DNA of 64,000 bases. Source: Cocos nucifera. Its lineage: Eukaryota > Streptophyta > Magnoliopsida > Arecales > Arecaceae. The DNA lies in NCBI GenBank assembly GCA_006176705.1, contig QRFJ01003314.1, forward strand, positions 114,136 to 178,135. Direction: 5' to 3'. Each line of letters opens with the position of its first letter. Within the stretch, counting starts at the first letter, position 1. The notes below the pieces were generated by a model that made no database searches, was not told the origin of the DNA, and worked only from the letters and a program-made list of their open reading frames with translations. This document shows positions 47,637 to 58,826 of the stretch, one piece after another. The position numbers and the translations under genes are program-made.

Positions 47637-50128
47637 TGTTGGAAATTATGTCCCAAAGCCAATCGTCAGCATATTGATGGTTGAGCTATTATATAATTAT
47701 AATTAATTTATTAATTAATAAAAATATTTTGACATCTTTTTCATCATAATTTTACATCTTCTAATGAACTCCATTGTTGTGATGAAGTTCTTAGGATTAT
47801 TTAGTTTCAATAAAGAGAGGATTTATCAATTAGTCCTTAAATGGGTTCACGACCAAATGATAGGCTGTTAATTAGGACAACAGCGTCTATCGAGCATAAG
47901 TCACTATATGCCATATAGGTTAGCTGTCCTCTTAAACAAGGAGTATGCAGACACTGGTATGGCATACAGATGAGATGTATGGATACATCATCATTGAACG
48001 TGACCATCTTCAGAGCATTCTGCTGTGGAGAATGTCTCTGATGGAATATAGGTATAAGTATCCCTTAGATCTAAGATCACCTCAGTGACTTGCAAGCAAT
48101 TCACTGTGCTTTGGTACCGAACTAAATGAATTTCTAATTTAGCAATGGAAGGCTTCTGGGCATAGTCAAGTACTTGTGAAGTTGGAGTGTGATCAAGATA
48201 GAATTGACCACTCCAAAAGTTGGAGAAGAATATATCATTGTATTTCAATATAGCAAAACCTTGGCCAGGGTAATCCATCAGATGAATTTGATATTTTAAA
48301 ATATAATGTGGACAACCTGATCAGAGTTGATAGTTGAACTCTAAGGTGTCCTACGAGCATTGTGGTCAAGGGGATGAATTATATGGAAACTATATCTGCA
48401 TGGGTTCTAAGGATGGTGTTCTACACCTTTGACCTATCCGACTGTCAGATATCATTATTAGATGGTCACTTTGATTAGTACAAAAATTTATTTCTATACT
48501 ACTAACTTAGGTTCGAACCTATGAGGTCACACACATTAGACCTTACAATTTGATTAGATGGTTGATCAACGATTAAGAATCGTTCTAGGGTTAAACAATC
48601 AATACTATTGATGTTTAACCTAGTGCAAGTGTTGTAGGAGGATCGATTAGTAATTAGATTGCTAATTAACTTAATTTGGTTAAACCAATAGGCTGACATT
48701 AAGTCTAATTAAATATGATTTAATTAGATTCAGTTTGGGCTTGATTGGATCAAGTTCAATTAGATAAGATAAGTGCAAGGAAGAACTAGTCATAGTCTAA
48801 CTAGGACTTTGATTAACCCAATTTTCTAATTTGATATGAAAATAAATTAAAATTTAATTTAATTTCATCTAATTTAATTAAATCTTTAAATGGGTTAGGA
48901 TCTTATTTAATTGGATTGGTTTAATCTTAATTTTATTTGGTTAAATGATCTTGTTTGACCAAGTCAAAATAGGAGTCCTAGTCACACTAGGACTCCCTAT
49001 CACTTGCGCCACTTAATCCTCATGCCCCATGTCCTTTTTGTTCTGATTCTTATGTGAAAATTCTACACTCCCATGGATTCTCATGCCCTCTTTCTCTCCT
49101 CCTTTTCTCATAAGGCAATTTGTTGGAAGACCAAGTCAAAAGAGGAGTTAGTTTTGCTTAGGATTCTATGAGATAGAATCTTTGTTGACCAAAACACCAT
49201 CCCTTGAGTGCCGCCCTTTCTTTTAATTAATTCTTCTCTTATTCTATTAAAATAATCTAATTTTTTTTGTGCATCATCCCTTACTGGTCCATGCCAATAA
49301 TTGTGGAGGAGGTGCCCAAGAGTTGGGTGTCCCAACAACTTTCTAGGTTTGGATGTTCCTAGTCTAGGATTTTGATCTAACTTGGATTCTTTTTTTCTTC
49401 TATTTATTGGATGAATTTTATTCTAATTTTTTCATGAAATATATAGCTTTGGGAGAGGTTTTGGGTGTGCAAAAGTCAAAGGAAGAGGATCCTTGGGCGT
49501 GCGGGTTCCATAGGCACTAAACTAGGTGTCTAGGTTAGAGAAAAGAGAAGAAGAAGAGGGTCTTCTTCTAGGGCTATTTTATTTTCAATCTTTCCTCCCT
49601 TTTTTTGAGTTTCATTTTGAGAGAGTCTTAGATTAATAAACTCTCATCTTTCTTTTCATATTTTGGATAGTCTAAATTTCGAAGAAGGGAGCATCGAGTC
49701 GACCATCGAAGAAGGATCAGCATAGTACGAGCATGCTGTGCTGATTTTCTGCATCATACTTTAGATTAGAGATTGTAAGCTCATGTAGATGACTCCTAGA
49801 GGTCGGACACGTGTACAGCTCATGACATCATCCTCAAGCCTGGATCAGTAAGTTAGAACATCTAACTTGCTCAGGTAATAGATATGATCTATAAACTTCA
49901 TACCTGCATTTGATGTAGTGTAGATCTAGGTTGATTTGATCAATCTTTTACTTTCTTATTTGATTTTAATTTTTGATTTAATATCATATCTTGATGATGT
50001 TATAGATCTGAGATCTAGATATTTACATATTTATTTAAATAAATATTTAATTTATTTAAGTCTTTCGCTACAAGATCTTGAAAAAATTTTCAAGATCTAC
50101 CTATAAAACCCTAGATCTAGTTCCTTCA
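47637..50128 (+). repeat. 3' LTR of copia E
   Basis: 2492 bp, from TGTTGGAAATTATGTCCC to CTAGTTCCTTCA. Hairpin GTGCCCAA-GAG-TTGGGTGT lies at 49312-49330. Confidence 0.93.
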
Positions 50129-50635
50129 ATGCTATAGTCAAACTATAACACCCTCAAGGTGAACTGCCAATGTACCTTAGGTCAAAGAACTGACACACCA
50201 CTACAACATCGAGCTAATCATTGATGAGAAGGTAGACTTCCTTATGACTGCTCGAGATGGTCATGCTCAGTGTCCTCGTTCTCTAACAAGTATCTGTACT
50301 CTAACTTCGATATCTCCACACTATAAACTTAAGACTCTTCTATCCTAAGGAAGTGATCGTACACCAACCTTTTGGATTGATTACCATCCTTATGATGATC
50401 CTACGGTCGGAAGCAGTTTATGAGTTAATTATAAAAATTCATGTCTTAAATTTTCAACTTTTGAAAATATGAATTATCATTACCATTAACTCAAAGGATG
50501 TATCACAGACACTTTAAATATATATTATGATAGAAAATAATTTTTTTATTAATTTATAGTCAAAATTATAAAATTATTCTTGAAAGTGTATTACAAGTGT
50601 TTAGCCAATCTAGCTTCTAGGGCACACATCTAGCA
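50129..50635 (-). repeat. Copia C shared LTR, upstream part
   Basis: On the minus strand starts TGCTAGATGTGTGCCC at 50635, after the polypurine-like AAGTGCGAATT. It runs to the copia E insertion and continues at 39251. Confidence 0.88.
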
Positions 50636-50639
50636 AATT

Positions 50640-51952
50640 CGCACTTGACCTAAAGCCAATTGGCTATAAATCTAAGTCCCATCTTCTCAAGATGGGCTTT
50701 GATCATCTACTGGCTTAATGATTTTGTCAGTGGATCGACTGCATTATCTATAGTGTCAACTCTCCTAACCTCAACGTATCCCTTTTCGAGATAATCACCA
50801 ATGAGGTGGTATCACCGTCCGACGTGCTTGAATTTTTGGTGAGATTTTGACTCCTTAGCAAGGGCTATGGTGCCATTATTATCGCAATACAGAGGGATGG
50901 CATCTGATGGCATCACTCCAAGCTCTGTGGTGAACTTTTTGTGCCAAAATGCCTCCTTTGCAGCCTCTGATGCAGTGATGTACTTTGCTTCCATTGTGGA
51001 GTTTGCTATCACCATTTGCTTGGAACTCTTCCAACTGGTAGCTCCACTATTACAAATAAACTGACTTTCATATGTCGACTTTCGATCATCTATGTCTAAA
51101 ATCTGAGTTTGTATATTCCTGAACCTGGGGTTCTCCATTATCAAAAATTAGAAACATATCCTTAGTCCTTCTCAAGTACTTTAGGATATATTTCATAGAA
51201 GTCCAGTGTTCTTCACTTGGATTTGGCTGATACTTGCTCATGACACTTACAACATGGGCAATATCAGGTCATGTACATAGCATGGCATACATGAGGCTCT
51301 CTATTGCCGAAGCATAAGGAATCTTGCTCATGTGTTCAATCTCTTCAGGTGTGCTAAGGCACATCTTCTTGGAGAGATGAATGCCATGTCTAAAGGATAC
51401 TAAACCTTTTTTGGAGTTTTTCATGCTGAACCTCTTCAGCACCTCCTCTATGTACATTTTCTGTGAGAGACCCAGCATCCCATTCGATCTATCCTTGTAG
51501 ATCTTAATTCCTAGAATAAAGGATGCCTCTTCTAGATCTTTCATAGAGAATTCTTTAGACAACCTTATTTTGACTGTAGTCAATATGAAAATATCATTTT
51601 CAATTAGAAAAATATCATCCACTTACAGTACGAGGAAGACAACAGCACTACCACTAACTTTTTTTAAAAACATAGGATCCTCCTCATTTTTGATAAATCA
51701 AAATGATTTGATTACATCATTAAAATGAGCATTCTAGCTCTGAGATGCTTGCTTAAGTCTATATATGGATCTTTGCAGCTTGCATACCTTATGAATATCA
51801 TCACTGGATATGAAACCTAATGGCTATTTCTTATAGATATCTTCCTCAAGATATCCATTTAAGAATATCATTTTCACGTTCATTTTTCATATTTCGTAAT
51901 CGAAATAGGCTGCAACAGCAAGTAATGTGTGGATGAATTTGAGTATGGTTAC
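50640..51952 (-). pseudogene. Copia C first unit: RT C-terminus and RNase H
   Basis: Minus strand. The RT palm begins at the Athila-2 insertion (IHTLLAVAAYFDYE-like). The catalytic site near 51620 reads stop-VDD: the Tyr codon is TAA. Frame 51622-51269 continues the RT (MKDLEEASFILGIKIYKDRSNGMLG). Frame 51144-50812 is RNase H with MEAKYITASEAAKEAFW and YCDNNGTIA; the MEAKY position has Lys where AEY is usual. It is collinear with copia A (13550-14763). Confidence 0.87.
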
Positions 51953-53581
51953 TGATAAGCATCGTAAATTTACCAATAAAAGTATTAATTTATTAATTAA
52001 TTTATATTAATTTTTAAGAATTATCAATCAATTTATATATAATTTTTGAAAAATTCATATTTTTATTAATTAAAAAATAATAAAAAAAATAATAAAAATT
52101 AAAAAATAAAATTTTATTATTAATAGAAAGATCTCATTTTTTTGATCATAACGAAATAAATTTCAAGTAAAACGGAGCTAAAATGAAAAAGATATGAATT
52201 TTTAAAAATATAAAATAAATAAAAATTAAATAAAAAAAAGAAAATGGCTCAGCCGACTCCGCAAGCCGAGCCACCAAGCCAAGCCGAGCCACCAAGCGAA
52301 GCCGAGCCATCAAAGCCGACTCAGTCATTGAAGCCATCAGCCGGTCTACGATCCAGGCGTGGACCGCCAGCTCAGCAAAATCCGGCGAATCAGAGCCTGC
52401 CACGTGGTGGACCTAGACCCTTAAAGGGTCTACAAAATTTTATCGCGGCTCACAGGGCAATCTGGTCATTTCACTCGGTGACAGAAGCGTTGATTGGTTG
52501 CGGTGTGCGGTGCGGCCGGTCTACGCGGTCCATGGGAACAGTAATTGCGCGATCGGACGGTTGCGGTTGATTGCGGTTAAGATCGGACGGTCAGCATTTT
52601 TTCTGATTGCCAACTTCACTCGGATCACCATCAAACGGCAGCGCCTGATTCCAGCTTCGATCCGACGGTCCAGAACGCTCCCGACGGTGATCAGGACTCC
52701 CGAAGCGCGATTTGCGGCCAGATTTCCTCGATCAAGCGCGATCGGACGGCCAGTATTTAATTCGAGCTGATCTGGGCTGATAGGCATCCGATTTTGACGA
52801 TTTTTGAACCGTTCGATTCCTATCGGATAGCCTAATTTTACCAGATTTACCAGAGATGTAACAAGATTGTTTTTATTCAAATTTTATTCAAATTTTTATG
52901 ATTACAAAGGGAATTAGTCCCATATTGCTTTTAGAAATAAAGATCTACCTCTTCTAGCTCTATAAAAAGGATCCTAAGCCTCTAAGAAAGGAAGAGGGTT
53001 GGAAGAGAAGCTAAGGTATAGGGTGGAAGTCAAGCTCGGGATTAAAGGTTGCTTCAAAGCTGCGGTGCTGCTGAGAAGAAGAGCCGGTCTTCTACGCCAT
53101 CTTCATGCCTACGCCGATCTGCGATCTTCATCTAGTTTTTTTTTTCCTTTAATTTCTTGTATTAAAATTCTGAATTTTTTTTAATTTCTTGTATTTAAAT
53201 TCTGCATCTTAGTTTTAAATTTAATAAAGAAAGTTTCATTATTCTTTTCAATTCTAGCTCTTTAAATTATTTGTTCTTTATTGCTTCTTTAATTTTACTA
53301 TAAGTAGTTGCTAAGATCTAAATAGTAGATCTTAGTATCAAATTTATTTTTGCATAATTTAAATTCTATTTTTATTTATAGATCTATTTTTTGACTTTAA
53401 TCTTTGCTTTCTTTTCTTAAAAAAAAAAAAAAATCAAAGATTTTAGAAATAAATCATTGCCTCTCTGTGGATTCGACCCGACTCACCACTTTCTTCATAA
53501 TTTTTAATTAGTTTAAAAAGTAAAGAGTCGGATTTAAATTGATAAACACGGTGTCTTAACGACAGCATCGTGTCCCTATCA
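51953..53581 (+). repeat. 5' LTR of Athila-2
   Basis: 1629 bp, TGATAAGCATCG to GTCCCTATCA, with TGATA/TATCA inverted ends. A GC-rich island (52240-52760) in an AT-rich LTR carries an 18-bp repeat with GCCGAGCCAC (52262-52320) and four copies of a GATCGGACGG or GATCCGACGG motif (52550-52750). Confidence 0.95.
52961..52967 (+). promoter_or_regulatory. TATA box of Athila-2 5' LTR
   Basis: TATAAAA in CTCTATAAAAAGGATCC. The same context is kept in both Athila-1 LTRs. Predicted start about 30 bases downstream, leaving about 590 bp of R-U5. Confidence 0.7.
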
Positions 53582-53587
53582 AGTTTT

Positions 53588-53604
53588 TGGCGCCGTTGCC
53601 GGGG
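53588..53604 (+). other. Primer binding site of Athila-2 (tRNA-Asp)
   Basis: TGGCGCCGTTGCCGGGG is fully complementary to the 3' end of plant tRNA-Asp(GTC) including CCA. It sits 6 bases after the LTR. Confidence 0.95.
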
Positions 53605-54663
53605 AGGCATAAAAATTAAAATTTCTTTATTTCTTTGATTTTTTTTTTACTGCCTACTCATTATTTTTTTATTTATTTTGCAGAAAAGAAAAAAAAAAAA
53701 GGAACAAGGAAGATTAGGGCACGAACAAAACTCTCAATCCTATTCGGTGAGATCATTCCTAAACCCTAAATCTCTTTCTTTATTTTTAATATTTGCTTTA
53801 TTTTAAATTAATTAAAAATATTACCTACATAAACCTAATTAAAAATCTCATCACAAGATTAGAAACCCTAATTATTTAGAGCATCCATCATATTAGTTTT
53901 TATTCTTATTTTTGGTGATTGCTGGAGTCAAGGTAAGCCTTTTTATAATTTAATTAATTAGTTTAAATTGCATAGAACTCTTTGATTGGAAATTTTTTTT
54001 TTTTTGCATATTTCATATTAAACCAAATTAAGGGCACAACCCATTAAACAAGATAAGGTGGGGATTTGATCACCCTTCCTTAGCCCACAAACAACCAACC
54101 AGCATCCTGCATTAACCCAAACCTTAAATCTTAAAATCAATTAGACATTAACCTTTAAGGATATTCGAGCTCAATAGGACAAGAAATCCTAAGAGTTGAA
54201 CCAAGTTAGGATTAATCAATTTGACTGGTGTCTAGGAAAGTGGTTCAGGGACGATTGGGCCCGAAAGAAGGTGGTTACTTAATTGGTTCTGTTCGCTTAC
54301 CTGGCCAAGCACAATTGGTGTCTAAGGCAAGCAACGGAGGGACTCCCACCGACTTTACACTTACCTGGCCAGTTGATTGGTTAATCCTCTATTTGGAGGG
54401 CTTGAAGGTGATCTTGGCAGTTAGGAGCTGTCTAGATCTAGGATAACTCTTAGTCAGGATTGATTGCCTAACTTGTTTGCCAAATAATATCTAACATAAA
54501 AATTAACTCCTCCCTATCTTCTCCAGATTTAAGATTCTTTAGGATTTTTCCTCTTCTTTCTTTCTCTCTTCTTTTCTTAAAAAAATAAATAAATTAAAAA
54601 AAATAATAATAATAATTTAAAAAAAAAAAAAAATTTGAACCATATATCAAATTGCACTAGTAC
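53605..54663 (+). other. Athila-2 5' leader with conserved small frame
   Basis: About 1.06 kb, near-identical to the Athila-1 leader. Small frame 54228-54446 (72 codons, core GPKEGGYLIGSVRLPGQAQL) is kept open in both copies. Motifs: GCTTACCTGGCCAAGC (54295), GGTGTCTAAGGCAAGC (54317-54332), CTTACCTGGCCA (54360-54371). GCTT-A-CCT and AGG-C-AAGC can pair as a stem. I see no other gene. Confidence 0.8.
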
Positions 54664-57600
54664 ATGCACGGTAGAAGATCACTTTTACCTGACCTAGTTA
54701 AACCAGATCCTGAAATTGAAAGACTAATTCATTTAAGACCAGATAATCAAATGGCTGGAAATCGTGAAGAACCACCTAGGCAGATGAAGGAATACTTTAT
54801 TCCTTCCACCTACAACCCATCGACTTGCATCCACATACCTGATATCCCTGCTAGCCACTATGAGATTAAGTCGACCACAATCCAGATGCTCCCATCTTTT
54901 TATGGGAATGCCAATGAAGACCCTTACAAACATCTGGATGAGTTCTTAGAAATCTGCTCTACGGTAAAAATTCAGAATTTTTCTGATGATGCCCTTAGAC
55001 TGACCTTGTTCCCTTTCTCATTAAAAGATAAAGCCAAGTACTGGCTTGGCACATTAGGAAGAACAATTCAAACATGGGCAGAGATGCAACATGAATTTCT
55101 TAAGAAATTTTATCCCATAGGACGAACCAATACCATGAGGCGAGCCATCACGGGATTTGCTCAGCTTCCAGGGGAACAAATTCATGAATCATGGGAAAGA
55201 CTTAAGGAACTCCTTAGAAAATGCCCACACCATGGTCTATCTAAGTGGCAAATTGTACAAGCTTTCTATGAAGGTTTAGGAGATCAATATAAGCAGATGG
55301 TTGATGCATCCTGTGGAGGTGCATTCATGAGCAAAAGTGAGGATGAAGCTTATACCTTGTTTGAAACTTTAAGTGAAAACTCTATTAACCATGCTTCATT
55401 ATCTTCTTATGAAAGATCAATTTCTCAACAAAAACGGGCAGGAATTTATGAGATCAAAACTTCGGAACTCAATTCTAAGGCAGATTTGAACATAATAGCA
55501 CAAAAATTAGATAAAGTCGACCTTATTGCACAGAAATTAGATCAATTCCTAAACTTAGGTCAACAATCCCCTGCACAATACACACCAGCTTCTAATTATC
55601 AAGTGATTTGCTCTATTTGTGCTAGCCCAACACATCATGTAAGTGAATGTCCCACGGTTGCACAATTACCACCTCTTATCCAAGAACAAGTCCAAGCTGC
55701 TCAAGGTTACTCAAAACCACTTAATGACCCATATTCAAATTCATATAATCCTGGTTGGAGAAACCATCCTAATTTCTCTTGGAAACCACAACAAACTCAG
55801 GCTCAGACCCAAATCCCACCAGTTCAGAATTATCAAAATAGGCCCCAATACCAGAACTATGCCTATAATAAGGGTCAGCCTAGTCAGTCTTCTCAACCAC
55901 TACATTATAATCAACCCTCATACCCACCTCCTCAACAGACCAATCTAGCCGACGATAAATTCAATCAACTTCAACAATTAATTCTAAGCCAACAACAATC
56001 AATCGCCAGACTAGAAGCTCAAATAGGACAAATAGCTGAGTCTAGCATGAGGAGAGAACCGGGTCAATTACCAAGCCAACCAATTGCAAATCCTAAAAAT
56101 AATCCATCCAATGTCTATCAACCACCTGGATTTACTCATCCATCTAACATTCCACCTAAGAACCCCCAATTAGAAAATGCCAAAGCAATATCTGAACTTA
56201 GAAGTGGTAGGATTCTTAAGGACCCATATCAAGACCAGGTGATAGAGGCCAATACTGATGTTAGCCAAGATGAGAAATTTGAAGAAGAGGATAATCATAT
56301 AGAAGAACTTGAGCTTAAGACTGGTACTGACACTGATAAGATGGATAAAGAAAAGAAGAGAACAGATGAATTAGCTGAGACATATAAACCCAAAGCCCCG
56401 TTCCCTTCGGCCTTAGAAGCAGGCTCTTCTCGCAAAAAGCAAGAAACACGCAACAAGGAGCTAATGGAACTATTTAAACAAGTTCATATTAATTTACCCC
56501 TCATCGATGCAATTCAGCATGTTCCAGCCTATGCTAAATTTCTTAAAGAACTCTGTACCCAAAAGCGTGAGCCACGAACCACCAAAAGAGTTATGCTATC
56601 CGAGGATGTAAGTGCGGTCCTGTTAAATCCAATACCTCAAAAGATGAAAGATCCTGGTGCACCCTTAATTTCATGTGTTATTGGAGGTATAACCTTTGAC
56701 CGAGCATTACTAGACTTAGGAGCTAGTGTAAACCTCCTTCCAACCTCGGTTTATGAAAAATTTGGGATTGGAGAATTAAAACCCACGTCAGTCATTTTGC
56801 AATTAGCTGATAGATCTATAAAAACACCGCGTGGTTTAATTGAGGATGTTCTAGTTAGAGTAGATAAATGTTATTTTCCTGTAGACTTTCTCATACTTGA
56901 CATGGAACCATCCCAAGAGCTGAACCAAAATCCCATAATTTTAGGACGTCCATTCTTAGCAACCGCGAATGCCAATATCAACTGTAAAACGGGAGCTATG
57001 GATATTTCTTTTGGGAATCAAAAAGTAAGAATTAATGTTTTTAATACCCCAAAGTACACCCAAGAGGAGGAAGACTGCTTTGTAATCAATCAGATAGATG
57101 AAATAGTTGAATCTAATTCCTCCTTAGATTTACTACAAGATGATGAACCCACTGAAGATACTCAAACCCAGGAAGTAAATACCCTGCTTAATTTACCTCA
57201 ACCATCACATTCATTACCTTGGTCAGTGAAAATTGAGCCCTTACCTGAGCGAAAAATTGAACCACTACGTCCTTCAATTCAGGCCCCACCACAACTTGAA
57301 CTAAAACCTTTACCTGAATCACTTAAGTATGTATTTTTAGGATCAAAGAAAACCCTACCAGTAATAATTGCTTCCAACTTAACTACTGAACAGGAAAACC
57401 AATTGGTAAATATTCTAAAAACATATAAAGAGGCCATAGGGTGGACCGTTGCCGATTTAAAAGGAATTAGTCCGTCAATATGCATGCACCATATTTATAC
57501 AGAAGATAATGCCAAACCAACTCGAGAGATGCAAAGAAGGCTTAATCCTAACATGCAAGAAGTAGTCAAGAAAGAAGTAATTAAATGGTTAGATGCTGGA

Positions 57601-58203
57601 ATTATTTATCCTATCTCTGACAGCCACTGGGTGAGTCCTACACAAGTTGTTCCAAAAAAATCTGGACTTACGGTTGTCCGCACTGAACATGGAAACTTAG
57701 TACCAACACGACTTTCCACTGGGTGGCGTGTCTGCATAGATTATAGAAAACTCAATACAACCACCCGAAAAGATCACTTTCCCTTACCCTTTATCGATCA
57801 AATCCTAGAAAGACTAGCAGGCCAACAATACTTTTGCTTTTTAGATGGATACTCGGGATACAATCAGGTAGCAATCTACCCAGGAGATCAAGAAAAGACC
57901 ACCTTTACATGTCCTTATGGAACCTTTGCTTTTCGTAGAATGCCATTCGGATTATGTAATGCACCTGCAACTTTTCAACGGTGCATGATGTCAATATTTT
58001 CAGACATGATAGGAGATTTCTTAGAAATATTCATGGATGACTTTTCAGTCTTTGGAGAATCTTTTGAGAGTTGTCTCAACAATTTGAAGAAAATATTAAA
58101 ACGATGTATTGAGGCTAATCTAGTGTTAAGCTGGGAAAAGAGCCACTTCATGGTTCAAAGAAGGGATCGTTTTAGGACATATAGTATCCAAGAAAGGGAT
58201 TGA
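54664..58203 (+). CDS. Athila-2 Gag-protease-RT polyprotein, truncated by frameshift
   Basis: An 1179-codon frame from the ATG at 54664, the start shared with Athila-1. In order: retrotransposon Gag/capsid domain (residues about 85-230, with YWLGTLG, WAEMQHEFLKKFYP, ESWERLKELL); CX2CX4HX4C knuckle at Cys316-Cys329; Gln/Pro-rich linker; acidic segment; retropepsin with Asp684 in DLGAS; RT with fingers (GWRVCIDYRKLN), first palm Asp1061 (LDGYSGYNQV) and catalytic MDD at Asp1125-Asp1126 (IFMDDFSVF). Gag and pol are one frame, as usual for Athila. One extra A near 58157 shifts the frame, adding about 15 foreign residues before TGA. It would assemble particles and copy RNA, but lacks RH and IN in frame. 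Confidence 0.93.
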   Translation: MHGRRSLLPDLVKPDPEIERLIHLRPDNQMAGNREEPPRQMKEYFIPSTYNPSTCIHIPDIPASHYEIKSTTIQMLPSFYGNANEDPYKHLDEFLEICSTVKIQNFSDDALRLTLFPFSLKDKAKYWLGTLGRTIQTWAEMQHEFLKKFYPIGRTNTMRRAITGFAQLPGEQIHESWERLKELLRKCPHHGLSKWQIVQAFYEGLGDQYKQMVDASCGGAFMSKSEDEAYTLFETLSENSINHASLSSYERSISQQKRAGIYEIKTSELNSKADLNIIAQKLDKVDLIAQKLDQFLNLGQQSPAQYTPASNYQVICSICASPTHHVSECPTVAQLPPLIQEQVQAAQGYSKPLNDPYSNSYNPGWRNHPNFSWKPQQTQAQTQIPPVQNYQNRPQYQNYAYNKGQPSQSSQPLHYNQPSYPPPQQTNLADDKFNQLQQLILSQQQSIARLEAQIGQIAESSMRREPGQLPSQPIANPKNNPSNVYQPPGFTHPSNIPPKNPQLENAKAISELRSGRILKDPYQDQVIEANTDVSQDEKFEEEDNHIEELELKTGTDTDKMDKEKKRTDELAETYKPKAPFPSALEAGSSRKKQETRNKELMELFKQVHINLPLIDAIQHVPAYAKFLKELCTQKREPRTTKRVMLSEDVSAVLLNPIPQKMKDPGAPLISCVIGGITFDRALLDLGASVNLLPTSVYEKFGIGELKPTSVILQLADRSIKTPRGLIEDVLVRVDKCYFPVDFLILDMEPSQELNQNPIILGRPFLATANANINCKTGAMDISFGNQKVRINVFNTPKYTQEEEDCFVINQIDEIVESNSSLDLLQDDEPTEDTQTQEVNTLLNLPQPSHSLPWSVKIEPLPERKIEPLRPSIQAPPQLELKPLPESLKYVFLGSKKTLPVIIASNLTTEQENQLVNILKTYKEAIGWTVADLKGISPSICMHHIYTEDNAKPTREMQRRLNPNMQEVVKKEVIKWLDAGIIYPISDSHWVSPTQVVPKKSGLTVVRTEHGNLVPTRLSTGWRVCIDYRKLNTTTRKDHFPLPFIDQILERLAGQQYFCFLDGYSGYNQVAIYPGDQEKTTFTCPYGTFAFRRMPFGLCNAPATFQRCMMSIFSDMIGDFLEIFMDDFSVFGESFESCLNNLKKILKRCIEANLVLSWEKSHFMVQRRDRFRTYSIQERD

Positions 58204-58826
58204 GGTAGATAAAGCTAAAGTTGAACTAATTTCTAAACTTCCTCCTCCCACTTCTGTCAAACAAATTCGATCTTTTCTTGGTCATGTAGGATTCTATCGT
58301 CGCTTCATCAAAGAGTTCTCTAAAATTTCTCGTCCTTTGTGTAATCTCCTTGCTAAGGATGTTTCTTTTAACTTTGATGAAAATTGTCTTAAAGCTTATG
58401 AAATTCTTAAAAGAAGCTGTGACCAAAGCTCCAATCATACAACCTCCTAATTGGTCACTACCTTTTGAAATTATGTGCGATGCCTCAGATTTTGCCATAG
58501 GAGCTGTCCTAGGCCAAAGGGTAAACAAATGTCCTGTAGTGATCTATTATGCTAGTAGAACTCTGAATGAAGCACAAATGAATTATACCACCACTGAAAA
58601 AGAGTTGCTAGCCATTGTGTTTGCCCTAGAAAAGTTTAGATCATATTTATTAGGATCAAAAATCATAATTTACTCGGATCATTCAGCCTTGAGATACCTG
58701 CTCTCAAAGAAAGATGCTAAACCATGATTAATTAGATGGATTTTACTGTTACAAGAATTTGACATTGAAATTCGAGATAAGAAGGGATCTAAAAATGTTG
58801 TAGCAGACCATCTGTCTAGGATCCTA
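58204..58826 (+). pseudogene. Athila-2 RT end and RNase H
   Basis: The RT thumb (SKLPPPTSVKQIRSFLGHVG) continues in a shifted frame; a second extra base near 58405 returns to the frame of 58350-58727. That frame carries RNase H: CDASDFAIG, TTTEKELLAI, YSDHSALRYLL. It ends at TGA 58725-58727 where Arg is expected; the same TGA is at 4395-4397 in Athila-1. After the stop the frame continues with the RH-IN linker (FDIEIRDKKGSKNVVADHLSR). Confidence 0.87.

Larger units (their letters stand above)
39252..50128 (+). mobile_element. Copia E, complete Angela-like element
   Basis: 10877 bp: 5' LTR 39252-41738, PBS 41741, leader, gag, PR, IN, RT, RH, 3' LTR 47637-50128. Flanks ATGGT (39247-39251) and ATGCT (50129-50133) are a target duplication with one mismatch. 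It inserted in the copia C LTR. All coding regions carry stops. The two LTRs (2487 and 2492 bp) differ at scattered sites. Confidence 0.93.

Noticed and set aside
52244..52570. 108-codon Pro/Ala/Glu-rich frame in the Athila-2 LTR
   Set aside because: Product of the 18-bp LTR repeat in a GC-rich island; frame not kept in the other LTRs.
53588..53604. Possible tRNA-Asp gene
   Set aside because: Only the 17-base PBS complement is present, next to an LTR; no cloverleaf.
54664..58203. Endogenous pararetrovirus (caulimovirus) polyprotein
   Set aside because: LTRs, tRNA-Asp PBS, polypurine tract, integrase and target duplication identify a Ty3/gypsy retrotransposon; no movement protein.
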